Of a stretch of DNA of 64,000 nucleotides, positions 36,601-47,591 are shown in pieces. Under the pieces are notes generated by a model. It was not told the DNA's origin. It did not search any database and saw only the letters and a program-made list of their open reading frames with translations. Source of the stretch: Pseudovirgaria hyperparasitica (lineage: Eukaryota; Ascomycota; Dothideomycetes; Acrospermales; Acrospermaceae). The number at the start of each line of letters is the position of its first letter. The first letter of the stretch is position 1. The stretch lies in NCBI RefSeq assembly GCF_010093815.1, contig NW_022985561.1, positions 376,045 through 440,044 on the forward strand, read 5' to 3'. Made by a program: the position numbers and the translations under genes.

Positions 36601-37862
36601 ATATTCGGGGAATGGCCCTCGAGATTGCCAACGCCATCTTCGGGGCGCTTGGAACTTTGTTCACTGGCGCTCAAAATATTCAACATTGGCTCGCAGAATG
36701 TGCCTCCCGTATTACATCATCCTTGACACCGGAGCAGATGCACCAATTGGAAGCCGATATCAGTGGTGGCAAAGGTAAATCGAGATCGGCACAAGGATCT
36801 AACCTTCCTGCCAAAGTATGGAAAGACCAACTGCAGCAGTCGACCCTAGTCTGGACGACGCCTCTAAAGTTGCCTGTTGTCCAGCCCTATCGCGACTGCA
36901 AGACGAAAATCGTCTCGACGGCTCTGCAACAGCTTCGATTGCGCGACTCCGCGGCCTCAGATCCAGTCAACAGGCGCAAACAAGTCCAAGGTTTCCCACC
37001 AAATTTTGTTCATTCCTTGGACGCAACTCACATGCTTCTGTCAGCACTACGTTCTGATGAACTTGGACTGACATTCGCCGCCGTGCACGACTCTTTCTGG
37101 ACACATGCAGCTGATATACCCACGATGAACACTGTGCTTCGTGACACATTCGTCAGAATGCATTCGGAGGACATCATAACACGTCTCGCAGAAGAGTTCC
37201 AGGCTCGATATGGGTCGCACATGCGCCTGGTTTCAATTCGAGCAGACTCCGATATCGCACGCAAGATCAAGGACTTCAGGTCAGAAGAAGCCCTGAAGTC
37301 GACTAAAAAAGGCAAAGGAGCAACCAAGCATGGCGCTAAAAAGGGGCCCAAGACTGGACTCCTTCATGCCACCACACAAGAGCTCCTTGCAGAACGGAAA
37401 CGTTCAGCCCTATTGACATCTAAAGACCCAAACAAGCAGGCTGAGGGGCGGAAAATGATGACCCCGACAAGCATCTATGAAGAGTGCATTGCGGCAGGCA
37501 TGGCTGTTCCCACGGCTCCTGCTGAAGCCATTGCATTAGGTGGCAACAAACGGCTTGATATGGATAATGAAGTCGGTCTGCTCTCTGACGAAGACGCAGC
37601 AACCCTCACCGTTAATAGAGATGGTGACGCTGCGCCTTGTAGTGAAGATCTCCACGATGATCCAGAAAGCGAAATTGCCGTCTCCGAAGAAGCAGACATC
37701 GACGATGAGACCCAACTTCCTCGCGACGCTGAAGAAGCAGCCAAAAGTCCAACTCGATTGTCCTTTGTCACCTTGTGGGCACCCATGAGCTTCCCTCCCG
37801 TACCGCAGAAAGGCGACTTCGACGTGGCGCGACTGAAGCAGAGCGAGTATTTCTTCTCGTAG
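33672..37862 (+). CDS. RPO41: Mitochondrial DNA-directed RNA polymerase
   Basis: Single-subunit T7-like RNA polymerase that transcribes mitochondrial DNA, 1396 residues in one exon, close to the usual fungal length. The N-terminus is rich in Arg, Ser and Ala with few acids, as expected of a mitochondrial targeting sequence. The N-terminal domain covers roughly residues 130-700. The polymerase core follows. It shows DFRGRAYPIPPLLNHMG at about 750, the catalytic HQDGTCNGLQHYAALG at about 869, the RKVVKQTVMTNVYGVTFFG finger helix with its catalytic Lys and Tyr at about 935, and HDSFWTHA with the second catalytic Asp at about 1138. The C-terminal 200 residues carry an acidic, low-complexity insertion between the palm and the final hydrophobic end, longer than in yeast. 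Confidence 0.97.
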   Translation: MLVRAARKQRRPARKPCPLNTSNVLPLSFLYPAFLRCSHQSATAATSSPTDTRRTKSGFSLPNKSHVRPLVTASSFANPPPSIFSQPADILSWNNSQFAASTNRWDPQSPLVVSLPPPSRNLNYRQGIGGTSPELLQNLYASIRVGRLDRAAIVVGRIRDSAPQGSSEVIQAHNIYLDGLFKALSIDDPPINYTDIRNWYKRQIIDKHDRPNAKTLNVMIRATIAAAPESHRKTFVDEYVSYARNHNMYAEVMGAEYSIEEWLCLETWYPNEYAITAEEEAEAMHEVEKQDVAEARETRQKGLGLSTLKKTLSTLDGSYGGPTANLTQEQLYERQVELEETTVEIAMDRWRKEQEKLSKLGVKQVGANRSIDAWMARWFTSLTEVLTTELKMVRTALANKDGNDADRQIYGPYMELFAPDKLAAITILSILEAFSTPKQRDGPSKRMQLVWLTMRVTKNLQQEHAVAAAKERSPVATSRSQTNISAHQRAKYVALNLRHQKNTIPNATQEDNQDDVEFSLVVRAKLGAVLLEKLISSATIDNQVIDPETGQKISRTQPAFTHTSTYSLGKKTGKIEAHHILLQKLRSEPVHASFIGYLPMLTEPKKWSGLKKGAYLKYPVEMIRFKARDETQMTYANTAAKKGDLAMVFAGLDVLGKTPWRINKSVLTVMIDAWNSGEALGSLAPESSDIAYPPEPGPGADLLARRKWMREVRRLDDLKGGYHSNRCFQNFQIEIARSFREHTFYYPHNVDFRGRAYPIPPLLNHMGADPARGLLVFGKGKELGEVGLRWLKIHMANLAGFDKASLSDRERFAMDHLDDIYDSAVSPLTGKRWWLKAEDPWQCLACCFEIKNAMDLSDPTKYVSYLPVHQDGTCNGLQHYAALGGDAAGAAQVNLLPGDRPADVYTGVADLVKKEIRRRADEGHKFAKLADGMITRKVVKQTVMTNVYGVTFFGAKLQVQKQLEELNPNASEEERSNIRGMALEIANAIFGALGTLFTGAQNIQHWLAECASRITSSLTPEQMHQLEADISGGKGKSRSAQGSNLPAKVWKDQLQQSTLVWTTPLKLPVVQPYRDCKTKIVSTALQQLRLRDSAASDPVNRRKQVQGFPPNFVHSLDATHMLLSALRSDELGLTFAAVHDSFWTHAADIPTMNTVLRDTFVRMHSEDIITRLAEEFQARYGSHMRLVSIRADSDIARKIKDFRSEEALKSTKKGKGATKHGAKKGPKTGLLHATTQELLAERKRSALLTSKDPNKQAEGRKMMTPTSIYEECIAAGMAVPTAPAEAIALGGNKRLDMDNEVGLLSDEDAATLTVNRDGDAAPCSEDLHDDPESEIAVSEEADIDDETQLPRDAEEAAKSPTRLSFVTLWAPMSFPPVPQKGDFDVARLKQSEYFFS

Positions 37863-40700
37863 ATAATAATTTTCATGGACTGTATTTATGTAATGGCGTG
37901 GCATTAGAGTGTATCATATAGATAGATGCACATCTCAGGCATTGCGGACGGCGTTCGGAAAAGCTGTACAACGTGGTGGAAACATTTTATTGTACCATAG
38001 TCCTGGGAAACGGGATGTTGTATATGGAACGGAGTAAATACCTCTAGCATAACTTTCCAAGCTCACAAGCATGTCATCAGGGTCTTCTCCTGTCGACTTC
38101 TATTGAAAAAGGTCATGTTACACAGTGTCTATACTCGTATGTGCCCCCAACCACTCAAGCCCAGGCTCCTCCCAGCTCGCCACCCATTTCCTTCGCTTGC
38201 ACCAACCTCTCATACGTATCCCCATACAACGCCTCTTTCCAGTTTGGCTCCTGTCAACCGTAAATATTCATTAAAATAGCCTTCCCCATCTGGTGTCAGA
38301 TCATACCACTGCTGCATATCAACAGTACTGAAAGTACTCTACAATACTTTTGCTTCGGTACGCATGACACTAGCCCATGAATATATGTGGAGCAAGTGTG
38401 CAAGAGAGGTGCGCCAGGCGAGTTTTTGTTACCGCCTTCGTGGCGTTGACAGGTTTAAAACGGGAGGAATATGGAACGCAAAGAGCATATCGCCGGTATC
38501 GTCGATGAGGGAACGGAGAGTTGCACTGGCGTCGATGCTATCATTCACGGCCCAGTTGGACTTCCAGAGAAGACGCGATGCCGTGATGCCGTATGCATTC
38601 ATGATATGCTCCTGGAGAAAGGCAGCCTGTTACGCGTATTAGAAATCCCAGTATGTGCTCCATGCAGGAATGACCTCGACTCCGGGAGCTGCCATCGCAG
38701 CAAGCATGGGCACCAAGCAGCACTGGGGGTTCGGACAGGGTCTCTTTAGGGAAGAAGAACGGCTGCATGATGCATATCGTGCATATTCCGGTAATATGGG
38801 TGAAATATTGCGGGTATGTGAAAAGATTGGAGTAAATCCCAGCGGCGCGGAATTCGGGGAAAGCGAAAGAATAACCTTACTGTATTCTTCGAACCCGAGA
38901 AACATTCACAAAGACTAAACCCAGACATGATGTTACGTTATATCCTTTTCCACAAACTCGTTTGCTACTTGATGAATGATGGAAACCTTTGCGCTCGCAC
39001 GGCCACAGGACGTAGCCGGCATTCATATCGTCATCGCCGATGCAATCTGACTAAGACCAAAGATCGCAGCTCACATTGATAGCTGCATGCTCTCCGCTTA
39101 GATTTCAGCTTGCTTAGGATATAGTATCTTTTGAGATCATCTATGGCGCCATGGCCAGTATGAGCTGGCTAAAAAGAAGCTCAGGGGCTCGTCAACATAG
39201 ACACCTGGACCATCACAACTACCAATTACGGATGGTGGGCAAGTGCACTCCCAAGGCAGCTAGAACTGTAGTGAGTTAAAGTCTAATGATCTTCCGAGCA
39301 CTGGAACCTTTACTATTCGCCTGCAAATCTTTTAGTGCACTATTGTTATACCAAATGGTCATGGCTGATCTAGTGTTTCAGACCCGATGGATACAGCGTT
39401 ATCTAAGTCCTATGCTTTCGTCTGACGCACAAATCCCTATCATACTTACGAACAAGATGATAGAATCCAACTCGCATGGCAATTAGCCATAAAAGAATAG
39501 GCGGTCTGCCGGAGGCCGTGGTCGTCGTATACGTCACCAGTCGCGACAAATGTTACCACATTGAACAGCGAAGAAATAGTAGTTCCGTACTGCATAGTCG
39601 ACCATGCTCACCTGTCAAACCTTGCGCCCAGATATATTAGCAAATGCGCTTGAAGTAATTGCTCGCCCTTCATTATGTCTTTGTCACATTCTTCAACGAC
39701 AACTCAGAAGCAATGCTGACCATATCAAAGAGCTAGTTTTGGAATTCAACTGGTCCTACGAGGTTATTAGACTCTTTTGAGGCCTTGCATGTGAGGTTCA
39801 AACGCCATAGGTCTCAGGGAATGTACGCAATGATCTAGGTGAATGGTACATCCTTCAGTTACAGAGTGTTTTCTATGCATAGCAGAGTCTATGTGAACAT
39901 CCCAAAGACTATAGTAGCGCTTGACGTAATACGCCTCTAAGAAAAGTGTACGCAGAGTCTTTAACAATGTCATCAGCAGTTGGAACCGGTAGAAAACACT
40001 GCACAGTACCTCCGCTCAATGTTGACCTTGAGCAAAGCGTGCTTTGAGAGCAAGGACAAGACATTGACATTTGATGAATACATTAGCTCTGGGTTTAATA
40101 ATCACTAGCAGTGAGCATATCGTCTACACCATCATCGCGTCAGGAAAACAGCACCTCTGTGATCACCCTTTCGTGTGAAACACTGGAGCAATTAAGATTT
40201 GTAGAATGTAGATAATTTCTGAGCTTGCACATCTTTGATCTGGAAGAACATTAGTCCCCAGCACTAGGAGAAATCTTGACTGCAGCAAATCAGTATAATA
40301 ATTGTGTGCATGAGCTTGGATAGTAACTTTGTTCCGGCAGGAGACCAGCCTACCCTGCTCGGATCATCAGCTCTCGGTCTTTCTCCAACTATCACTCGAT
40401 GTAAGAGCACAGTAGAGGTCACAATGCTACCTATGATCATCTAAGCTATGTTTCGTGGTTGCCAAATCGCGTATGGTCGTAGGCTTCGCTATTGTGACCT
40501 CGGTGTAACGTCCGGCTAGGATAGATTCCGACTCGCCCACCAAGCTCCTCCCACATACCAGAATTTAGCTCAGGCCATCCCTAGGACCGCAACATAGTAA
40601 TGATAGGTCGAGGAGAGAATGACGATGGACGTAGATTTGATATGTAATTAGGCTTTGTCCCCGAGAACTGAATTTAAAGGACCTCAAGACAACCGCGAAA
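37863..40700. other. Gene-poor spacer with a decayed oxidase
   Basis: About 2.8 kb. It contains the minus-strand berberine-bridge-type remnant at 38155-38611. From 38950 to 40700 no coding potential is seen. A TTTAAAGG at about 40674 lies close to the O-methyltransferase start. Confidence 0.4.
38155..38611 (-). pseudogene. Decayed berberine-bridge-type FAD oxidoreductase, C-terminal part
   Basis: Minus-strand reading from a CTCCAG acceptor at 38612 gives NAYGITASRLLWKSNWAVND and a helical stretch ending FAFHIPP. This is the pattern before the NPAWR region of fungal BBE-like oxidases. After a frameshift comes NATKAVTKTRLAHLS, then in-frame stops. Lower down LTPDGEGYFNE and, after another shift, EPNWKEALYGDTYERLVQAK match the family's C-terminal hallmark of a NE-D motif followed by W-x-x-x-F/L-Y-G. 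The order of fragments agrees with the family, but at least two frame breaks and stops are present. The FAD-binding N-terminal half could not be found upstream. This is most likely a truncated, dead gene. Confidence 0.5.
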
Positions 40701-42089
40701 ATGATCGTAGCTCAGGCCAGCACAATAGATACCATGGATTTTCAGCAACCGCAACGTCTCGCAAACGACCTAACTGCGAGTATCAAGTTGATGTCAAGCT
40801 CAAGGCATAGCGACGCAGAAGTTCTGCGCAAGAGCATTTTGGCAACTGCAAAATCGCTAGTTCAGTCACTGGAGAAGCCGGAAGAAGTTGCGATGTGGTG
40901 GGTGAAGACGGTAAATATTTCTTCGGGTGTGATTCCTGGTTTCCTTGACAAATCATTGTAGGCACATTGCGAAAGAGCAGCCTTGAGGATTGCCGTAGAT
41001 CTGCGTATCTTTCATATTCTGTGCGACGCAAATGGGCCGGTAACCTCTCGGCAGCTTGCTGAGAAGACAAATGCGGAAGAGTTACTGATAGGTAAGCATA
41101 TTAGACGAAGAAAGTACAGTGAGAGTGACTGTGATACTATAGTTCGGTTAATGCGACTTCTCTGCAGCTTTGACTTTGCGAAAGAAGCATGCGAGAAGGT
41201 ATACCTCGCAACAAAATACAGCAAGGCGATGACTGAGCCAGGTATCGAAGGGGGCATGAAAGCGATTAGCGACTCCGAGTCAGTGAGCCATCTATCAAGC
41301 TACTTGAAGGAGAAGGGCTACAAATGTCCGACAAATATCAAGGACACAACCTTTCAATGGGCATACAAGACGAAGTCTACTTGGTTTGAAAGTCTTCACG
41401 AATGCCCAGAAAGCATGTCAGCCTTCAACGACTTCATGGGAGTGATACGATCTACAAGGAAGTTTTGGGCCGATTGGTACGATGTGCAAAGCAGACTCAT
41501 AGACGGATTTAAGGATGGTGCTTTCCTGGTTGACATTGGCGGTGGTAAAGGCCATGATACCATGAAGTTGTTAGAAAGGTTCCCACATATCGAAGGGTCA
41601 TTGGTCTTACAGGACTTGCCTGGCACAATCGAACATCTTCCAGCTGACTTTCCAGAGAGAATCACGCCGATGAGCCATGACTTCTTTGCTGAGCAGCCTA
41701 TAAAAGGTAGGTTTACTCATCTGTAAATTAGGTTGCTGAATACTGACACAGAACAAGGAGCAAGGGTGTACTTCGTGCACCTCATATTTCACGACTGGCC
41801 AGATCATGACTGCCGGAAGATCTTAAAGAGAATAAAGGAAGCCATGAAACCAGGCTATTCGAAACTGGTAATCAATGAAGCTATACTTCCTGCCGTCGGA
41901 TGCGCGTCTTGGTTTGCCGCAGCCGACTTCACAATGATGACCAACTTTGGAGCAAAGGAGCGAACCGCATCTGACTGGAGAACCCTTGTCGAATCAGTGG
42001 GACTGACTGTGTTGGATGTTCAGGAATGTCCATTCGATGACGACCTTGAAGGTATCATTGAGGTGGTGCTGGAAAATGAGACTTCTTAG
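40701..42089 (+). CDS. SAM-dependent O-methyltransferase (COMT-like)
   Basis: Transfers methyl from S-adenosylmethionine to a hydroxyl of a small molecule, typically in secondary metabolism. Exons 40701-40910, 40962-41091, 41143-41706 and 41752-42089 give about 413 residues in phase. The N-terminal winged-helix part includes DLRIFHIL and, across intron 2, VRLMRLL. Motif I is VDIGGGKGHD at about residue 268. LQDLPGT follows and FHDWPDHDC carries the general-base His. The C-terminal part with the AADFTMMTNFGAKERT segment is typical. Intron 2 is 51 bases and stop-free, so retention would insert 17 basic residues in frame. An ATG 11 codons downstream is an alternative start. The P450 follows 350 bases later on the same strand. 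Confidence 0.9.
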
Positions 42090-42440
42090 GCACGTTTTGA
42101 CGGTCCAAATAGCACAACGTAATCAGCCTATCAACCCAGCCTGATCCCAACACAAGAATAGCTCGCAGTATCTACCAGTGAAATGATAGTTTTATATTCG
42201 TGATTATCTCTGTTCTAGGTCTAGCTTGCGCCAATGACGTCAATCAAAATATCACCTTGCCCTTCGCGCGATGAAGCCCGATTAGGCATGGTCTATTCGA
42301 ATGTCAACACGCGAGAATCGAGAATATCTGAGAAGTTTGTTGGAACATCTGGACAGCTTAAGATACTAGCATGATATAAAGGGTACGTACGTCGCAACGA
42401 CAGAAAATGTCACACTTTCTAACTGCTGCTCCTCGCCAAC
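42090..42440. promoter_or_regulatory. P450 promoter region with TATA box
   Basis: TATAAAG at 42375-42381 lies about 65 bases before the P450 ATG at 42441, with a short C/T-rich leader between. No other coding potential lies in these 351 bases. Confidence 0.5.
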
Positions 42441-44220
42441 ATGTTACTCGATATACAGGCACTACAGTCTATGTCCGTTTTGACAGTCCTTACAGGGATT
42501 CTTATTCTAGTATGCTCCTTCCGACCTGTAACAACACTTCCATTTTCACACAAATAAGCTTACATTATACTTAGTACTTTCTTCTCTCGTCCGCACAGCG
42601 AATCTACAATATATACTTCCATCCACTTTCTAAGTTTCCTGGACCATGGTATCGATCTGCATTCCATTTCCCATACCACTACGAGCAAATCAAAGGTCAT
42701 GCACCGCACAACTACATAAAACTTCATGAGAAACATGGACCGGTTGTTCGTATCGGACCTGATCAACTATCCTTCACTTGTTCGCAAGCATACAAAGGTA
42801 TGCATAGACAGTCTTTCACCGACCTGTACTAAGTGGAATGTCAGATATATACGGTTTCCACTCACATCGTCGCCAAGTTCCCAAAGACTTCAAGCGCTTC
42901 CCAAACGTCCCTATTGACTGGCCTCTGTTTGGCTCAGACGATGGTGAACACAGCCGTCTTCGCCGCCTCGTCGCGCACGCCTTTTCGGAGACCGCACTTC
43001 GGGAGCAGGAGCCTCTCATTCAGTCTCATATTCATGGTCTTGTTCAGAAGATCCGTTCCGTTATCGACGTAGACCCAGAGACTCATTTCGATATGAGTAA
43101 ATACTTTGATCTTCTGTCATTTGACATTATTACAGATCTCACGTATGGTGAAAGCTTTGACGGCGTGCGAACCGGAGAGACCAATCAATTACTGAAGGAT
43201 CTGTATCAAGGTAGCAAACTCAATCCAATCTTACTAACAAGCTGGGACTATGCACCACTGATGTGGCTCCTGAAATTTTTGTTCAGTCTTCCCAAAGCAA
43301 AAGAGCTGCAGGAGGGGGAAGAAAAAGGTCAAAAAGATAGAATGAATAGGAGGAGAGCGAAGGGTACTGATGCGAAGAAAGACTTCATGTCTTATGTAAG
43401 ATGATGGTAGATTTCACTGGACGCAGCACAACTAACAAATCATGATAGATCCTTGTCGATGAAGGCAAAGACAACGATAGCCTAACTGAGAACGAGATTC
43501 TTGGTTTGGCACGGCTATTCGTGGGTGCTGGAGGAGAAGAGCCCGCGAGTATGATGTCGACTATACTCTATTACCTTCTCACAAATCCCAGTGCCCATGA
43601 CAGAGCTCGGAAGGAGATTCGAGATGCATTTGTGTCGATTGAAGAGATTAACAATGTCAAACTCGCGCAATTACCCTATCTTGGCGCAGTCATCTCTGAG
43701 ACATTTAGAATCCACCACTCAGGGGCCCAGCGTTTTTCGCGACGGACTACTCGCACAGAAATGATTGGTGGCTATGAAGTGCCTCCAAATGTAAGACATG
43801 GTCCTTTGGCTATCATTGACGCGTTCTAACAATTATGATGATAGACTTCAGTCGATGTAAATCACCATGTGATCGGCCGCGTGTCTGCTAACTACGCTGA
43901 ACCTACTTTCTTCGCCCCTGAGCGCTGGCTCTCGGAGACACTAGATCAATTTAAATTCGATGATAAGGCAGCTTTGCAACCATTCGCCACTGGCCCAAGA
44001 GCATGCTTGGGAAAAAAGTATGTCCCAACCCTCAGATAAGACCATCAAAGCTGATATGAGTATTAGTGTTGCATACCTCGAGATACGTACAACACTAGCG
44101 TATCTTTTATGGACGTTCGATATGGAACTCATTGGCGACAGCAAAGATTGGATCCAAGGACAGAAGATGAAATTGATCTGGCATCGGCCGCCAATGAACG
44201 TCGGTTTCAAGGTTCGATGA
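42441..44220 (+). CDS. Cytochrome P450 monooxygenase
   Basis: Heme-thiolate monooxygenase of about 505 residues, anchored in the endoplasmic reticulum by an N-terminal hydrophobic segment. Six exons in phase: 42441-42509, 42575-42797, 42845-43395, 43449-43790, 43845-44017 and 44061-44220. Landmarks in order are HPLSKFPGPW, DIYGFHSHR, an I-helix with AGGEEPAS, the K-helix E-x-x-R (ETFR), the PERW motif and the heme loop FATGPRACLG with its Cys ligand at about residue 447. The overall pattern is that of fungal CYP65-like enzymes (TRI11-type), a tentative assignment. The usual I-helix Thr that helps activate oxygen is not in the expected place. The neighbouring O-methyltransferase suggests a tailoring role in one pathway. 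Confidence 0.9.
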
Positions 44221-44330
44221 GTGTATTCGAGGATAGAAGGATCCCATACATACCAACAAGGAAGAATATTAGAGTCATAATCATTACAGAAATGCTTTGG
44301 TCTATATTATAATACAACAACTTACAAGGC

Positions 44331-45602
44331 CTACACGATCTCACTGCCAACCAGCTTCTTCCCCCTGAGGTCCTGCACATAATCCTTTTGATGATCCGAG
44401 AAATACTTGTGCATGGCTGGCGCCCAAGCCTCCATAATATTATCCGCCCAGACTTCTTTTGTCAACTCTTTATGCAGCCAATGATGTCGTAAAAAGGTTC
44501 CCGTACACCCAGTTTCCGTAGCTTCCGGGTATCCATTCGCCTCAATACAAGGCAACACTTGAACATCCTCCTCGTACTCGTATCGGAGGTAGTTAGACCA
44601 AGCATCTTGTTCTCTGTTATGTTTCCATTTCCACTTTTCGCAGCCCTCATAACGAGTTTCTTCTGGACACTCAGCCCAATTCTTGAAAATTTCGTATGTC
44701 TTAGCAATGTTTTGCACGATCATGAAACCATTGTTGTGTCCAGGGTTGCCTTTGTCGTCTTTATCACGATCGAGGTTCGGCTCTGAGGACATAGAGATCG
44801 GGGTCTGTTTTCTGATGTTCCAGTAGTTCATTAGCCATTCCATGGGCAGCTCAGGGTATCGCAAAATAGCGTCACTGTCGAGGAATACTACGATGTCGTG
44901 CTCTTTGAGCGCGTGTTGGGTCATGAGGACCTTGCCCCACGCGGGGTGTCGGTCTTCGTACACAGGCGAGCGGATGTTTAGGTAGTCATAGCCATGTATT
45001 ATCGCTGTGACATGGTTAGTGAAGATGTCTGTATAGGGTAATGCGAGGCGCACAATACATATAATGGCTCACCATTCCGGCGGACAAGTGGTGCACCTTC
45101 TTCCAGTCCCACTCAACGGAGCTAAACAGTTCACCTTCTTCATCGAGTGGTCTTGTGTCGATATCGAGAATGACCAGACGCTTCCCTAGGGGAGTCTTGA
45201 ATCGAGGGCGCCCGGGTATTCTATGCACCTTACCATCTTCATCGGTGAATAATGAAGCCGTCATATCAATCTTCCGCGTCCCGTATAGTTGGCGAATCAT
45301 TTCGTCGAATGGAATGACCGGAAAAGAGGATTCATTCTGATGAGACTCTCCATCAAGATCATGGTGTGCATTAATGTTCCTGGACGAGGTTAGTGAGTTG
45401 GAACATGATGATAAAATGACCTGTACATTTGCAAAGAGTGCCGGTATGGTATCATCAATGAAGCTGATACAAAGAAAGCTACGATAATGCAGAATAGGAT
45501 GGCGATAGACCTGTGACTCTTTCTCCCCACCATGCTTGGGAGAAACTTGAGTTCCACGCATTGCTTCGTTTGTAACCACGTCATCTCGGTAACAGACTGC
45601 AC
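44331..45602 (-). CDS. Type II membrane glycosyltransferase, GT-A fold
   Basis: Predicted Golgi glycosyltransferase of about 393 residues. Exons 45602-45421, 45379-45054 and 45004-44331 join in phase. The second junction rebuilds HYMY-S-IIHGYDYLN. A single hydrophobic segment near residues 30-50 (IAILFCIIVAFFVSASLMI) after basic residues predicts a type II anchor. HPAWGKVLMTQHAL and VFLDSDAIL with the DxD metal-nucleotide motif lie at residues about 185-212. NNGFMIVQN and EQDAWS follow. The pattern resembles the GMA12/MNN10 (GT34) type of galactosyl- or mannosyltransferase and related fungal proteins; the exact family is uncertain. An in-frame ATG at 45533 is an alternative start. It is convergent with the P450, 110 bases apart. 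Confidence 0.8.
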
Positions 45603-46674
45603 AAGTTATACCTCTGGGGCATTATTATGATTCAATACTCGATCGAATCACAAGAGACGCTGTGTTGCAATATTCGAGTAGAGTTGCGGAAGAAGCATGT
45701 CGCTTAATTGCTACTAGAACAAGATGCATATATACAACGCAAGGAGATCACCTTCGAGGAGGTCATGTCCGAAACGTGAAGGGAGTCAGTGAAGCTTGAC
45801 ACGTTGCGGCTACTGGTCTGGTGAGAGGCGACCGTGGTAGGGGATGTTAAGGACCAGACAGACTGCCTTGCGTTTAGCAGGCAAGACCTTGTAGGCAAGC
45901 TTCGTCAGGATGATGTTCCCCGGGAGAGCATGTCAACCCGAAGCGATGGTTGGAGAAACAGGGACACGTCCGGTTCCTGGACGCATAGCCTGATTCCGGC
46001 GCCGGACCGTGCGTGCAGGCATGGCGGCGGGCTGCGATACAAAAGGCCTAGCGTGCTCCGAAGACCTTTTCACGACCACTTTTCATCTCTCGTTTCAACA
46101 ACTACAAAGTTTCACGTTTTTCGGAGCTGAGTGTTCCATTGCATACTTGCTAAGCCAGTATTATGCCGTAGAACTAGGTGCTATCGACCTGACAATCCCT
46201 GCGCTCATCTTTAGCTAGGAGCGAATACATGTTACCTCGTTCTCATTACTAAAATGCTCGACCCTGAATTAGAAGTCAGTACCTGCTGATCTCTATAAGA
46301 CGTCGTTTGTAGAATATTGATTCGTTGATTGGAGTTATATATGTTAGAGAGATAGAGAGATATAGAGGCTAGAAGTAGGCTATATAACAGACCTACCTCT
46401 AGTCCTCTTTATACCCTTTAGTTGCAGCTTCTAACACTCCGTAATACTATCTATATGGAGTAACAATAGTATATAACATATGAAAGTTAAATAAAAGGCG
46501 TAGTCCATTTTGTTAATATTCTATCAAGGGCACTAGAAACACCTTCATTATAATATATATTAGATTATCTAAAGTGAGAGGATATTTAACCATTAGTGTC
46601 CTGTTTATAAGAGCTCTTAACCTAAGTAGCAATAAGTTATATGAGCTATTACAACTTGGAAGCTTTACTATTAG
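45603..46674. other. Intergenic region with AT-rich tract
   Basis: The right half (about 46240-46670) is strongly AT-rich, with CTA/TAG-rich words and a GA/TA stretch (AGAGAGATAGAGAGATATAGAGG) near 46350. Bases 46441-46500 contain 15 G/C in 60. It looks like degraded repeat DNA. The left half has open frames on both strands with no support. Confidence 0.45.
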
Positions 46675-47591
46675 CTACCATAATACACTCATCAATCGAT
46701 CATACATCAACTGCTCACCATAATACGGTGTGAGAACGCCTAGTAGATATGATGCCCAGTCATTAGTGAAATGTTCGATATAAAACGCTTTGGCGAATTC
46801 CCAATAATCTGGGTACCACCCTGACATCTGCCAGTCAATGATTGCTGCCACACGACCGTTCTTGGCGATAATATTATCAGGTCTGAGGTCGCCATGAGTG
46901 AAGACAATTCCATGCTTGTATGCATTAACCATGCCACGGATGTAGGGACCGATCTGGCCTTTTGATTTGGTGATAAAGGTGTCAACAATCGTTTTATTGA
47001 AGTCTTGTTCGCTTTTAAACGGACCTAGATTCCTATTCAGTCACATTGCTAATATGCGTATAAAGACTGACCTCTGATGGTTGTAGACCACTCTAACATA
47101 ATATCAGTGACTGGTCCCTCATGTACAGATCCGATGTAATTCGGTGCCGGGAGAGAACGAAGCTCTGTCATGTGCTTCTTTAGGTCTGTTGAGATCATTT
47201 GCTTCTCAGCGGAGGTGTATTTTGCCCATGACTTTCCTAGGTCCTCGCCTTCGATAAACTCCATAAAGAGATACGTATCATAGACACTTCCGAAGTCGTC
47301 AACGTCTCGGTCCAGAGGCCCGTATGCATATGCTGCAAACAGTTTCGGGATGGGTATTGATGTTTTTTCAGCCACATACAGCATGTTCTTGGCTTCGATG
47401 AGAGACACATGGGTACCGTATTTCACTAAAATTGATGGAGACATTTTTGCGAGCTGTGTGCCCGTTCCTGTAGCCAATCTCTCCGGATTTGATGCCCAAA
47501 GTTGTTCTGGGCTAATGATTTCTTGTCCCGGGGCTAGATACAGCACATTTATTTGTGGACTGGAGGGCATTGAATTGTACAGTTCGGGCAT
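46675..47591 (-). CDS. APH-fold phosphotransferase family protein
   Basis: Kinase-like protein of about 289 residues in two exons (47591-47072, 47024-46675). The N-lobe shows LVKYGTHVSLIEAKNMLYV, with the ATP-binding Lys and Glu, then hinge-like LFMEFIEGEDL. The C-lobe has FTHGDLRPDN, the Brenner-type catalytic loop with Asp and Asn, and IIDWQMSGWYP, which holds the metal-binding Asp in place of DFG. This is the aminoglycoside-phosphotransferase (PF01636) family, expanded in filamentous fungi, mostly with unknown small-molecule substrates. No drug resistance should be assumed. Length and motifs are complete. The start at 47591 is the first ATG. Confidence 0.85.

Noticed and set aside
38655-38918. 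Plus-strand frame of 87 codons opposite the oxidase remnant region
   Set aside because: Some residues look protein-like, but no family match, no start context and no splice partner were found.
46675-47591. Antibiotic-resistance call for the APH-fold protein
   Set aside because: The fold is widely expanded in fungi with other substrates, and the motifs do not identify an aminoglycoside enzyme.
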